64,000 nucleotides of DNA from Epiperipatus broadwayi (GCA_028023455.1 JAQFVV010000037.1:1616001-1680000), one strand, 5' to 3'. Positions 33,011-45,468 are shown, counted from the first letter of the stretch. The notes: generated from the letters alone by a model not told the origin. Numbers and translations: made by a program.

Positions 33011-34650
33011 GAAGTTTGTATTGGTTGATGTTACATCTCGACTCATCATCATTTTGGCTCCCTTTCAGTAGTGTTATTATTTGACTTAGTTGGACAACAT
33101 CTTTCTAACAATGGGCCAATTTCTTGGGATTATTCTCTATAACCACATTAACCCTTTTCAGTTTTTTTCTGCCATATATACATTTTCAGACTTAAGATTA
33201 CATGATGGTAAACACACTGGGTTATGGATAAGAGCATCAACCACAATGTTATCTGCCCCCTTACAATGTTTTACCATATACCAAACCAATTGACTATTTG
33301 TCAGTTAAGTGTGGTTAATAAATTCTAAATTTTTAAGATTTGTAACCACAATTATTTTTGATCCTAATAACAATGTGTGGAGCTTTTGGAATGACCAAAC
33401 AATGGCTATACTTTCTTTTATGTGGCAGTCCAATGATGCTATGGACCCTTAAACAGACTACTTAAGAAATACTGCACTTTCACCTGACCATCCTCTTGAA
33501 TCTGTGTAACAGTTGCTCCCAGCCCATACCTACTGCTGTCAGTCTGCACAACAACAGTTTCTCAAAAAAGGAAAACTATTATTACATGCTTCATGAACCC
33601 TTATTTCACCCTCTCAAATGTTTGGTTTTGCTTCTCATCCCACTCCCATATTACATCATTACTCATTAATCTAACTAATGGTTACATATGTTGAGCAAAT
33701 TGCTTCTGAAAATGGTTTTAGAAGTTACACATACCCAAAAATGATCATATTTGCTTTTTGGACCTATGTTCTGAAAAACCTTTTATGACTGAGATTTTAT
33801 CTGGGTGTCACCAGACATTCTGTGCTTCTATATGGTGGCCCAATAATGTAACTTCCTGGAATAGTACACTGTTCATCTGTTTTACCTTGATTTCTTTTTT
33901 CCAACATTCCTTTAAAAACATTTCCACATCTTTGGCATGCCCTTCTACACTAGCCAATACCACCAATACATTGTCCATGTACATTCTAACCATTTTTTAC
34001 TTTAGCAGATAACACCTAATCTAATCATCATAGTAAGACAGCCCAACTGTTAATCAGGCAAATGGCATATGGTTAAACTGATTTGAGCAGCCATTATATC
34101 TAAAGGCAGTATATTTACATTCTTCTCAGTGCAGCATTATCTGCCAATGGCTTGTTGTCAGATCAAATGTTGAAAAAACTCTTTTCCTTTAAATATCCAA
34201 AGTAATTCTTGCAAGGGTAGTGGCATGTTATAATCTGGACCCATGACTTTATTCAATTGTCTCACATCGAGACATAACCATATGGAGTTATCCTTTTTCT
34301 TGATGATGAATATTGAGTTACAATAAGCCGAGGAGCTTTTTGATATAATACTCCATCCCAACATTTGATCTATCTGTTCCATCACTGGCTCCCTATAATA
34401 CTGAGTGATTGGGTGTACTTTTATCTTAAATGGTCAGTATGGTTTATCTAGAACCTTTGTTCAAACCCTGGGATCATGCTTGGCCTATCTGCAAATACCT
34501 TATTGCAATTCTTCAGTATATTTCTTAGTATTCCCTTCCACTCTTCCCATGCTATCTTCATCTGGTTGATTTTTTCTGTTATCAGGTCATCATTGTGTTC
34601 ATTGGCAACTTGCAAATCCTCTGTTGACTTATCTGTGCTATCCATAATAA
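33011..34650 (-). pseudogene. Gypsy reverse transcriptase and RNase H remnant
   Basis: On the minus strand at 34158-34385 the RT reads YCNSIFIIKKKDNSIWLCLD followed by VRQLNKV, matching the (K)KKDGS.R.C.D.R.LN motif. At 33808-33993 it reads YMDNVLVVLAS, the YxDD box with the second Asp replaced by Asn, then LFQEVTLLGHHI. Around 33490-33550 a QTDSSRYGLGAT segment marks the start of RNase H. Numerous stops show it is dead. The upstream frame at 34448-34645 is the protease-RT linker. Copying of Gypsy RNA into DNA was its ancestral role. Confidence 0.88.
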
Positions 34651-34777
34651 ATACAACCCCCCCAATTGCACATGGCTTGCTTACTTTTGTAGTTCAATTT
34701 ACATTTATATTTGTATGAAAGTCAGTTTAAAATAAGATGTCACAGATTAAATTACTCATGATTAGGAATACATGGGG

Positions 34778-35275
34778 TCAACTTACTACATGGATTTTTA
34801 CATCCAGCCATATTTTTTTGGGTTGAACCATGGCCTTTGTGTAGTTGGACATCATCACTTGTACAGATTTAAATGGTATAACAGGTATATTTGTTTGTTC
34901 TCTGGTGAGTTTATAATGCAATCTTGCTGTTATTACAAAAACCTGACTCCCTGAATCAATACACGCATCCACTTTGGTCTGTCCTGCAGCTATATCTATT
35001 TTTGAACATGTTTGGCATGCATAACTCAGTATGTGGTCCTCCCATGAACAAATTAGATTCCCCATGTGTTTTGAGTTTGGTTGCTGTTCAAATATTATGT
35101 CTCTTCTTTTGTAAACTTCCTTTTTCTCTTGGATCTGTCTCATTTCCACACTTCCATTTGACTCAATATTTTGGTCTATTTCTTTAGTCGAGTTGGTTCC
35201 TCCTTTCTCTTGCATAAATCTTAATTTTAATGGCAGCTTTGAGTAGACAATTTTTACAATCTGTTTTTCCAACAA
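34778..35275 (-). pseudogene. Gypsy protease with upstream gag-pol linker
   Basis: A 165-residue minus-strand frame. Residues around 108-116 read ACIDSGSQVFVI, a variant of the retroviral-type aspartic protease DTG(A)/DSGS motif, so the catalytic Asp is retained. Upstream is a charged linker and a CQTC pair. It continues toward the RT at 34650 but the joining frame is broken. It would cleave the polyprotein in the active element. Confidence 0.75.
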
Positions 35276-35457
35276 ATTTCATGCTTCTGATGTCTTGAGT
35301 GTAGCTATTTGATACCTAAAATTGCACATATTCCTCTGGTCCATCCTCTCAGAACTTATTTTATCAATTGGGATCTAATGTCCTGCCTTTTTTCACTCTG
35401 TAAGGCTCTATCCAGGGCTGTCTTGTAATCTAAAAATATCTGTGGTTAATGTAGCAA

Positions 35458-35633
35458 TCAGTTCCACCAATCTATCACCTGTCCTTGTAGTTGGCAAAAT
35501 GTTATTGTAGTTCTCACCTCGTCTGGTGTTCCATAACTCTTGATGTATTTTTGAAGACTCCTAAGGTGATCTACTGGTGTCTCCTCCTTTTTCTGCCATT
35601 TAGTTTTAATTCTGTCAACTCTATCATCTTCAT

Positions 35634-35634
<1 letters not shown>
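35458..35634 (-). pseudogene. Gypsy gag fragment
   Basis: The frame reads SHEDDRVDRIKTKWQ, then KKEETPVDHLRSLQKYIKSY and QVIDWW. The E..V.....L......  and W spacing resembles gag capsid of metazoan Gypsy elements. The 5' side is cut by the (TA)n palindrome at 35615-35722, so 'YIYIYI' at the start of the open frame is not protein. Confidence 0.55.
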
Positions 35635-35679
<45 letters not shown>

Positions 35680-35716
35680 ATGAAGATGATAGAGTTGACA
35701 TATCTATCATCTTCAT

Positions 35717-35760
<44 letters not shown>
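35615..35760. repeat. Small inverted repeat around (TA)n
   Basis: TCTATCATCTTCATGTGA before the TA run (about 35620) recurs as its complement at 35679-35696 and again in direct orientation at 35705-35722, each time next to a TA tract. The gag sequence was copied back on itself around the TA run. Confidence 0.9.
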
Positions 35761-35761
<1 letters not shown>

Positions 35762-35929
35762 AAGTAAACATGTAAAGCCTACTTTCCCTCCCCAAAGTAC
35801 TATGCAGCATACTTAACTTCCCTAACTGAAAAATCCACTCTGCTGCCTATATTCTGATTTCTCTTACTTTAAACTCCTCCAGCATAATAACCTTTATGTG
35901 TCACTACTGCTTTTTGTTTTTCAAAACAA

Positions 35930-35945
35930 TATATATATTTGTTTG

Positions 35946-35991
<46 letters not shown>

Positions 35992-36330
35992 CAAACAAAT
36001 ATATTTAACACAGTATTCAAAATTAAATAATCTATTCTTTACCAGAAGTACTTTCAATTGTTTCACTGACAATCTTTATCAACTGTTAATACAAACGTAC
36101 AAAAAATAAAAACTTGCATTACCCATCATTCAATCTATTCTTGCATTACCCATCATTCAATCTATTCAAATTTGAATAGATTGAATGATGGGTAATGCAA
36201 GTTTTTATTTTTTGTACGTTTGTATTAACAGTTGATAAAGATTGTCAGTGAATCAATTGAAAATACTTCTGGTAAAGAATAGATTATTTAATTTTGAATA
36301 CTGTGTTAAATATATTTGTTTGAATTATTA
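35930..36330. repeat. Near-perfect foldback palindrome, arms about 165 bp
   Basis: Arms 35988-36150 and 36172-36335 are inverted copies with only a few mismatches, from 'aattcaaacaaat' to 'gcattacccatcattcaatc'. A 26-28-bp unit is present twice at the left arm's inner end (36116-36170). The left flank is itself a (TA)n hairpin bounded by TTTGTTTGAATTATAT and its complement. Confidence 0.9.
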
Positions 36331-36476
36331 TTATATAATTTAAAAATACAGACATTTAATGGTTGTAGTTATATATATATATATATATATGTTAAAACGA
36401 AGATTTGCACGGGTTAAATATATAAAATACATATTTTGCGGGTTCATCCATGTTAAAAACTTTTAATATCAATATA

Positions 36477-36512
36477 CTGACGTTTCGACTTGGTCACACA
36501 AGCCATCTACAG
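36477..36512 (-). ncRNA. Hammerhead-like motif in Penelope 3' region
   Basis: The minus strand reads CTGTAGATG, then stem GGCTTG-(TGTGAC)-CAAGTC with six pairs (one G-U), then GAAACGTCAG. Stem II and the GAAAC-GTC side are typical of Penelope-like elements. The first core strand departs from CUGAUGA, so cleavage is doubtful. Confidence 0.5.
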
Positions 36513-36606
36513 AGTTATAAAAAGGTAGAAAGACGGTTGTAGAGGCGCTACAATCACTGGTTTGAATAAAACATTAAAAATCCCACCAATAGCAAAAATG
36601 TTAAAT

Positions 36607-38565
36607 TTAAGAATGTTTTTTAAAGAAATCTTTCCAAATAGGAGGAAGTTTGCACGTATCATCTCGCTTATTGATACAATCTGGCCTTTTAAGTATCTCA
36701 ATGGCTTCTCTGATTTTGCATTGGTAGAGATTATCACATCTGGATATGATCCTGGTACTAGAAAAATCTATTTTATGACCTGAATCTATAGTATGGAGTG
36801 AGAGTGCTGATGATGATGAGTGTTGTTTAACTGCATTAGCATGCTTATCTCTTCTAACACTGATGTGACGATTACTCATACCTATGTAAGAAGCTTTACA
36901 ATTTTTACATGAGATTTGATAGACACCATGAGATTCAAGAGGGATTGAATCCTTAGGCTTGGTTATTATATTGCTGATCTTTTGATGAGCAGAAAATGCT
37001 GTATCTATATTATAGCGTTTTAATATACGTCCGATACTGTCTGTAGTTCCTTTTACATATGGAACACAAATCCTAATAGCTGACTTATCATCTTTTTGTT
37101 TCCTATTTTGTCTATTTTGGGCTTGAAATAAGGTTTTTTTTATAAATTTGTAATTATAACTATTTGCTAATACAACACTATTAATATGATTTATTTCTTC
37201 TTTCAGATGTGTGTCATCTGAAAGGTTAATTGCTCTATTTAAAAGAGTTTTGGCTACAGAAACTATCTGAGTTGGGTGATGATGAGAATGGAAATGTAAA
37301 TATCTGTCTGTGTGTGTATCCTTTCTGTAAATAGAAAAAGATAAACTATTTGGTGTTCTGGTGACTAGAACATCAAGAAAAAAGAGTTTTCCATCAGACT
37401 CTGTCTCCATTGTAAATTTAATATGAGGATGCATATTATTTAAATGTAAGAAAAAATCATCTAATGTATTTTTTCCATGTTGCCATATGACAAAAGTGTC
37501 ATCTATGTATCTGAGCCAAATGAGAGGTTTTAAAGATGATGATTCTAAAGCACGAGTTTCTATATATTCCATGAATAAATCAGCTATTTCTCCTGAGATA
37601 GGTGAGCCCATAGGAGTACCAAAAACTTGTCTGTAATGCTGTCCATTGTATACAAAATATGTATTTAAGAGAAAATGTTTAATCAAAGCAATAATATGGT
37701 CTGGTAAATTGCAACGTTGTGAGATTATATTTAAAGCTTCATCAATTGGAATGTTTGTAAACAAAGACACGACATCAAAACTGACCAGAATGTCACTAGC
37801 ATTAATTTTTAAACTTTTTAAAACAGAAATAAAATGAAGAGAGTTTTTAATATATGATTTAATAGATGGGATTGTAGGTTTAATGAAATCCGATAAGTAT
37901 CTAGCTAAAATATGAGTTGGAGAACCTATTGCACTTACTATTGGACGAAGAGGGGTATCTGGTTTGTGAATTTTTGGAAGTCCATAAAATTTTGGACAGA
38001 CACAAGATTTTTCACGAGGGATTATTTTATTTTTTATCTCTGTTTCAATAGGTGATTTATTAATAATAGCTTTTGTTGTTTTTTCCAAATATGTAGTATG
38101 ATCTCTTTTTGATAGTTTATAAGTTTTATCACTAAGCAGATCTAAAATTTTATTATGGTAAATGTCACGATCCATTACAACTGTGGCATTACCTTTATCA
38201 GCTGGAAGTACAACAATTGATTTGTCCGATTTTATATTATTTAATGCTTGTCTTTCTTTCTTTGAAAAATTATTTTTAGGAAGCTTAGCTTTTTTTAAAA
38301 TATTACAAATCTCAGCTCTAGCTAAATCAGCCGATGTAGAATCAATTTTATCAAGAGCTGATTCAACATTGCAGACAATTTTCTCAAAAGGTATCCGGGA
38401 AGGTGTTAAAGCAAAATTGAAACCTTTTTCTAAAACCGAAATTTCATCTGTAGAGAGGGCTTTCTTAGATAAATTGTAAACGGTTTTTTGATTTGGATAC
38501 GTAATGTTTGGGGATTGTGTTCTAATTAGCATTTGCAATTTTTTCTTTTGCTTTGCTGTTACCAA
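36607..38565 (-). CDS. Penelope-like reverse transcriptase with GIY-YIG endonuclease
   Basis: An uninterrupted frame of 652 residues. It carries the N-terminal domain (residues 1-140, with SIVVLPADKGNATVVMD at 116-132) and the RT. In the RT, FYGLPKIHKPDTPLRPIVS lies at 193-211, motif A is VSFDVVSLFTN with Asp264, then TPMGSPISG at 317-325 and the catalytic LRYIDD at 351-356. The GIY-YIG domain starts GVYQISCKNC at 547-556 and SYIGMSN at 559-565, with Arg571/572 and Glu620 (KIREAIEIL) as likely catalytic residues. The protein reverse-transcribes element RNA and nicks target DNA. The first codon is TTG, directly preceded by a stop and the junction with the inverted copy, so the natural N-terminus is probably lost. 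Otherwise it looks intact. Confidence 0.93.
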   Translation of the reverse strand: MVTAKQKKKLQMLIRTQSPNITYPNQKTVYNLSKKALSTDEISVLEKGFNFALTPSRIPFEKIVCNVESALDKIDSTSADLARAEICNILKKAKLPKNNFSKKERQALNNIKSDKSIVVLPADKGNATVVMDRDIYHNKILDLLSDKTYKLSKRDHTTYLEKTTKAIINKSPIETEIKNKIIPREKSCVCPKFYGLPKIHKPDTPLRPIVSAIGSPTHILARYLSDFIKPTIPSIKSYIKNSLHFISVLKSLKINASDILVSFDVVSLFTNIPIDEALNIISQRCNLPDHIIALIKHFLLNTYFVYNGQHYRQVFGTPMGSPISGEIADLFMEYIETRALESSSLKPLIWLRYIDDTFVIWQHGKNTLDDFFLHLNNMHPHIKFTMETESDGKLFFLDVLVTRTPNSLSFSIYRKDTHTDRYLHFHSHHHPTQIVSVAKTLLNRAINLSDDTHLKEEINHINSVVLANSYNYKFIKKTLFQAQNRQNRKQKDDKSAIRICVPYVKGTTDSIGRILKRYNIDTAFSAHQKISNIITKPKDSIPLESHGVYQISCKNCKASYIGMSNRHISVRRDKHANAVKQHSSSSALSLHTIDSGHKIDFSSTRIISRCDNLYQCKIREAIEILKRPDCINKRDDTCKLPPIWKDFFKKHS

Positions 38566-39577
38566 CTCCTATGGGCTCACCTATCTCAGGAGTAATAGCT
38601 GATTTATTCATGGAATATATAGAAACTCGTGCTTTAGAATCATCATCTTTAAAACCTCTCATTTGGCTCAGATACATAGATGACACTTTTGTCATATGGC
38701 AACATGGAAAAAATACATTAGATGATTTTTTCTTACATTTAAATAATATGCATCCTCATATTAAATTTACAATGGAGACAGAGTCTGATGGAAAACTCCC
38801 TTTTCTTGATGTTCTAGTCACCAGAACACCAAATAGTTTATCTTTTTCTATTTACAGAAAGGATACACACACAGACAGATATTTACATTTCCATTCTCAT
38901 CATCACCCATCTGAGATAGTTTCTTTAGCCAAAACTCTTTTAAATAGAGCAATTAACCTTTCAGATGACACACATCTGAAAGAAGAAATAAATCATATTA
39001 ATAGTGTTTTATTAGCAAATAGTTATAATTACAAATTTATAAAAAAAAGCCTTATTTCAAGCCCAAAATAGACAAAATAGGAAACAAAAAGATGACTAAG
39101 TCAGCTATTAGGATTTGTGTTCCATATGTAAAAGGAACTACAGACAGTATCGGCCGTATATTAAAACGCTATAATATAGATACAGCATTTTCTGCTCATC
39201 AAAAGATCAGCAATATAATAACCAAGCCTAAGGATTCAATCCCTCTTGAATCTCATGGTGTCTATCAAATCTCATGTAAAAATTGTAAAGCTTTTTACAT
39301 AGGTATGAGTAATCGTCGCATCAGTGTTAGGAGAGATGAGCATGCTAATGCAGTTAAACAACACTCATCATCATCAGCACTCTCACTCCATACTATAGAT
39401 TCAGGTCATAAAATAGATTTTTCTAGTACCAGGATCATATCCAGATGTGATAATCTCTACCAATGCAAAATCAGAGAAGCCATTGAGATACTTAAAAGGC
39501 CAGATTGTATCAATAAGCGATATGATACGTGCAAACTTCCTCCTATTTGGAAAGATTTCTTTAAAAAACATTCTTAA
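38553..39577 (+). pseudogene. Penelope-like RT/GIY-YIG, 5'-truncated mirror copy
   Basis: This copy starts at TPMGSPISGV (residue 317 of its partner) directly at the palindrome junction near 38562-38568. It keeps LRYIDDTFVIW. A frameshift in an A run near 39045 and an extra base near 39097 break the frame, which resumes for the GIY-YIG part (39092-39577: GVYQISCKNC, FYIGMSN). Beyond that it is about 98% identical by eye to 36607-38565. It lacks motif A and is not functional as an RT. Confidence 0.9.
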
Positions 39578-39671
39578 ATTTAACATTTTTGCTATTGGTG
39601 GGATTTTTAATGTTTTATTCAAACCAGTGATTGTAGCGCCTCTACAACCGTCTTTCTACCTTTTTATAACT

Positions 39672-39707
39672 CTGTGGATGGCTTGTGTGACCAAGTCGAA
39701 ACGTCAG
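39672..39707 (+). ncRNA. Hammerhead-like motif in right Penelope arm
   Basis: It is the same motif as 36477-36512 with a single change in the first core strand (CTGTGGATG). Stem II and GAAACGTCAG are identical. Confidence 0.5.
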
Positions 39708-39757
39708 TATATTGATATTAAAAGTTTTTAACACGGATGAACTTGCAAAATATGTAT

Positions 39758-39790
39758 TATATATATATATATATATATGTATATATAATA

Positions 39791-39825
<35 letters not shown>
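39758..39825. repeat. (TA)n tract at Penelope edge
   Basis: A (TA)n tract with short interruptions (tatgtatat). (TA)n also lies at the other Penelope edge (36371-36390) and next to the GIY-YIG element at 43.8 kb. Confidence 0.95.
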
Positions 39826-39827
<2 letters not shown>

Positions 39828-39896
39828 TCCCCTTTTTTTTCTTTCTATACTTAACCCCTATACTTCATCCCCCATACTTTCCACTTTTGGAAAGCT

Positions 39897-39914
39897 TATT
39901 AGTTGGGATGCCAC
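39897..39914 (-). promoter_or_regulatory. Candidate primer-binding site of Gypsy element
   Basis: On the minus strand the 5' LTR ends CTGTTACA and is followed by G and TGGCATCCCAACTAAT. A TGG one base after an LTR is the expected start of a tRNA primer-binding site. The tRNA was not identified. Confidence 0.5.
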
Positions 39915-41615
39915 TGTAACAGAATGACCATTTTTTATCTATAAGATTGCTTAAGTATATATAATGCTCCACATATATAGATTTTTTTTTATTTCCATAT
40001 ACAATATATTTTTGTGGAAATTGATAATATTTTGATACTATTAAAATGAATAACATTGCATTTATGGTTGTATTAATGCATTACTATTAGTAGAACACAA
40101 TCTCCTTTTTAGATTGCAAGAATTCAACAAAAGAAATAAAATGAAACCTTTATTGATTTGCTATTTCTCACAAAGTATATTTATGAGCATCACTTTATGA
40201 CCTCTAGTGTCAATCTTATATTACAATAAGAATTATACTGGAAGAGGTGGAATACCATTAAGGAAACAATAAGACAGTAGTTCTTGACTATCTCATTAGT
40301 GTAGGTAATTATTTATTCATGGGAAATATATGGGGGTTACACTGCACAAGACACACCTTCTTAAACCAAATAGTTATTACACTAATTTATAACCTTTATA
40401 ATCTTACAAACTCAAAACAGAGAAACTATACAAAGAAATGCAAATTTTGTTTTTATTTTAATATTATACTTTTATTTCTATCATATTTATATGACCCAAT
40501 TATTTTGTGCTCAAAAGTTAGAGAAATGCTTGTATACATATACACTGCATAAAAGCATGTATAAAGCAATAGAAACAATATGTAAAAAGGAAAACAAATA
40601 TCAGATTCATCTGGATACCAAAACATCCATAAGTATTAATAATAATAAAAAAATTTAGGCATAAAAGTTTATGAGCAGTTCAAGGCACATGAACATTTGC
40701 ATCATTAAATGAATATAGGTAGTAAATGTGCACATTACCTGAATTTATTTCTTCCCCAGGGAAAGCTAAAAGTGAAATATTTCTTTTTAATACATATTGG
40801 ATTTAACATACTGGCCATAGAAGACGGTGATTCTGGAAGTCTGATCTGCTTTATTGATTTTCTATCTGCTAATATTATTGGAGCTTGCTGGTTCCAATTA
40901 ATAATATTTACTCATCTTGCAGCAACTTCAGTATCTTTGGGGATGGGATTGTAAAGTGTAGCATGCTTATGTCTCTATCCCAACCTCCTCATAATTGTCA
41001 AAGATCTTTTCAGCATTATGGATGAAGCAAATAAAATATTATTTTCTTTAATTTTTAAACATGTCAACTGGATTTCCTACAGCAAGTTAAGAACAAGAAT
41101 CCTCATAAACTTTTTAATTTTTTTTTTATATTCCACATCCCCTATTCTAGACAGTTCTCCTACTCAATTCCATATTCTTTTAAAACAAAAGCAAAAAGAG
41201 TTTAGCATCTCAATAAATATTTTGACTATCCTTTTGTTTTGATCGAAATTATTTTGAATCTAAAACAAATTGTCATAATTTAAATTCTTCAGCTGTAGAT
41301 CAAGTGCTTTTTGATATTTTTTTTTTCATTTAATTTCTCTGAAAAAAACTTTCTTACTTCCATCTTGAAATTAAAAAGTATTTTATCTGCATTTTTCTTT
41401 TTTTCTTTTAATAATATTAATTTTTTATTCCAAATTTCCAAAAACAAAAAGCACACATACCCCCACTCCTGTTTATTTTAACCTTTTAAATCCCTACTTA
41501 CAATTATAAATATAAAATAAAAAAATATGACTATTTTTATTCTACTCAAATATTCGAGTTGGATTTATGCTAATTTCTCTTTTTTGAAACATGGTTTGAA
41601 CCTAGCCCTGTTACA
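39915..41615 (-). mobile_element. 5' LTR of Gypsy element
   Basis: This 1701-bp LTR has inverted ends TGTAACAG (39915-39922) and CTGTTACA (41608-41615). It pairs with 30130-31873. Since pol reads on the minus strand, this is the 5' LTR. The sequence after it ('attgattactctg') is R1-type repeat, so the Gypsy probably inserted into an R1 copy. Short frames inside are not genes. Confidence 0.88.
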
Positions 41616-42085
41616 ATTGATTACTCTGATTTTCCCTGAGTGGCAATACTATATGGAGAGTATTGCCTGTTTAATAACAGTTATAAGCAATCATAAGAAA
41701 TGGTAATCATATGATGCTTATTGGCTTAAAGTCAGTCCTGCCTAAAAGAATAGTGGTAGCTAAGGTTAATAAATTACCAAAGATACCAAAATGTATAATT
41801 ACTGAACTGAGTTCAGACCTATATGACTATATCAGCAAATGGACTCATACTTTAGTAGTTAAGTAGTGATAAAATGTGGCTAATGGAGAGTTGCATTAGA
41901 TCCTAAGATCTAGGTGGAGTGCACTCAGATCCAAGGATCTCCACTGATGAAAGCCACAAGCCAGAAAGTAATCTGGGAATATTGTATGAGTAGATACCAG
42001 ATGGTGATTTTATGCACAAGACTTTTGGCATCCATTGATTACTCTGGCTTGGACTGAATGACAATACTGAATGAAGATTTTTGCT
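41616..42085 (+). repeat. Dispersed repeat R1, longest copy
   Basis: It contains two R1 signature blocks, at 41616-41680 ('attgattactctg...gagtggcaatactatatgga') and 42028-42080. Further similarity over several hundred bases exists with 58520-59060, including 'tatatgactata'-type segments. No coding capacity is visible. It could be the body of a non-autonomous retroelement. Confidence 0.5.
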
Positions 42086-42234
42086 TCTATAAAGAACACT
42101 TCCTAATAATTATATACAGAGAATTGAAGCATAAATATCTAAGTATTACTTAATTACCTAGATGTGTAAAACAAGTTAATATTTGTTAATTCCTAAAAAT
42201 GTAATTGGACATTTAAAAGCATTTACTTATCAAT

Positions 42235-42480
<246 letters not shown>

Positions 42481-42489
42481 TCTGTCTGT

Positions 42490-43675
42490 TATTTAACCAT
42501 GTAACTATCTATATAACTATTTATCTAACATATGTGCATATTATATAAATATATTATTTTAAAATAGATGACCAAGAAATATGACAAATTAAAAGTAGAA
42601 TTTATCAATATAAGAATTGTCATTTTATGCTGTAATATTCCAAAAAAAAAAAAAAAAAAAACGTTCATTGTATAATAATTTGATATCAAGATCTCATTTA
42701 ATCAAAGTCTACAAGCAGAATAATATACGTCTATAAAGTCTTTATTTCATTTTTTTTTTCAAATTGAACAAGTTTCACCTCTCAATATCTTCCTAAATAT
42801 GCAGCTATGTTTCATAAATTAAATCAACTTGAATTTAACTCATGTAGTATAAACTTATGCACTTCTTCTTTTTCTGATTTAATACGTCTCACGTAACTTG
42901 TAGTCACATAAGGTATAATTCTATTTTTTTTACATATTTCATTTTTCTAGTTTTAATACAATTTTTTTTTTAAAAAAAAAAAAACTTGTAAATAACAACT
43001 ATAATAGAGAGCAAATTTAGGTCATTAGAAGAATTGATTATGAAAAACTATAAATTGTATCCAATTAAAGAAATGCATTTTTACTAAAATTTTAATATAT
43101 TTTGTAAACAATGCTTATAAATAAATCAAATTTACAACAATATGTATAAAAACATATGCTGTTCTTAGAAATTCTATGAGATATCATTTGTGTTTATGGA
43201 TAAATTACAATCTAATCATAGGGGATTAAATCACAAGCAATATAAACGTTGTATTAAAGCTTAATGTTTTAGTGTATTTTATAAATTAATACAATTTAAT
43301 AGTTTAAATATAAGACACAATTTGTCCTAAAAAATATATTTGTCCACTTACTACACTTTTTTCATACAATGTTATTTTATAGAAATAGTTTAATGGTTCA
43401 GTATATTTATATAGACACTAAATGTTACAACTTGACTACAGACACTGAAAGTATTGATTCAAAAAAATTTAAATAAATTTCCTAAATTAAAGATAACCTG
43501 TTCGTAATGAAGACTAATAAATAGTTAATTACAACATTCAAATTGCAATTACAATTTTCAAATTAACTGGAATAATGTTCAAAGTAAATTGGTTTATAAG
43601 TAATCACTAAAATCAGTCAACACTTAAATACAATTATAATTTATATACTTGAAATTTTAGATATAATTGTACAAG
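42490..43675. other. AT-rich non-coding stretch
   Basis: No gene. An A run lies near 42643-42661 and a T/A run near 42961-42985. Confidence 0.45.
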
Positions 43676-43679
43676 AGGT

Positions 43680-43818
43680 TTGAACACAAACTTTCAAGCT
43701 CCCAAAAGTTGTCTGTTCAAATTTAGTCACTATTATACAAACAATATACATGACACACATGTGAAAAAGATAAATGATCTTCAATATATGTATTTCATGC
43801 AGAACTAGCACTCATCAG
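43680..43818 (-). mobile_element. tRNA-like repeat with hammerhead-like 5' end
   Basis: This is a third copy of the repeat at 15.1-15.7 kb. On the minus strand the hammerhead-like motif (43790-43818) is followed by 'catttatctttttcacatgt' and, near 43680, a B-box-like GTGTTCAAACCTC. The shared order of parts over three copies supports one family. Confidence 0.55.
43790..43818 (-). ncRNA. Hammerhead-ribozyme-like motif with intact core
   Basis: The minus strand reads CTGATGA, stem GTGC/GCAT (one G-U pair) with loop TAGTTCT, then GAAATACATATA. CAA before the core pairs with TTG after it. Core elements are intact. Differences from 15689-15717 fall in the loop or are pairing-preserving, except the closing pair (T-A lost). 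Confidence 0.58.
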
Positions 43819-43835
43819 TTGGCCCATATCATCTC

Positions 43836-45032
<1,197 letters not shown>

Positions 45033-45097
45033 TACGTTGCAAAGATAACATATGAACAAGTTTTAATTTAAAATTTGATCATTTTTGATATATATAT

Positions 45098-45292
45098 ATA
45101 TTAAGCATTAAATCACCCCACATAGTTAAAAATTCCAGCACCGCCCTGTGTGAACTAATATATAAATATATTAGAGTTCGTATTTCAAAATAGCCAGATT
45201 TTGAAATTCTAACTCTAATGTATTTATATATTAGTACACAGAGGGCGGTACTGAATTTCTTAACCATGTGGGCCGATTTAATGCTTAATATT
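45098..45292. mobile_element. Palindromic MITE, 195 bp
   Basis: Almost the whole element is a hairpin: ATATTAAGCATTAAATC at the left and its complement at the right, including 'accgccctgtgtg'/'cacagagggcggt', down to a short loop near 45190. Arms about 85% similar by eye. TA flanks suggest a Tc1/mariner-like origin. The ORF across it is not a gene. Confidence 0.75.
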
Positions 45293-45438
45293 TGTATATT
45301 TATTTCAATATAGCGTTATGCACTGGGATTATTATATAAATATATATTTTCAAGCAACCATCAGCTACCTGCTCTATCTTATACAACAGATATATATGAC
45401 CACACAAGTGTGAAAAATATTAACCATCTCTAGTATAG

Positions 45439-45468
45439 GTATTTAGTGTTGAACCAGAAATCATCATT
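45439..45468 (-). ncRNA. Degenerate hammerhead-like copy
   Basis: The minus strand reads ATGATGA, then TTTCTGGTTCAACAC, then TAAATAC. It lines up with the motifs at 15.2, 15.7 and 43.8 kb but has core changes (C to A, GAAA to TAAA) and no good stem II. Probably dead. Confidence 0.35.

Larger units (their letters stand above)
36400..38566 (-). mobile_element. Penelope-like element, near full length (left arm of inverted pair)
   Basis: This is the longer arm of a head-to-head pair. It contains the ORF at 36607-38565 and a 3' region with a hammerhead-like motif at 36477-36512. It ends in 'gttaaaacgaagatttgcac' next to a TA tract. It sits inside the gag/5' region of the older Gypsy element. The partner arm (38560-39760) is 5'-truncated. 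Confidence 0.9.
38553..39760 (+). mobile_element. Penelope-like element, truncated right arm
   Basis: The right arm of the head-to-head pair extends to a 3' end 'acggatgaacttgcaaaata' followed by a long TA tract (39758-39825). It has the same 3' region and hammerhead-like motif as the left arm. Confidence 0.9.
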
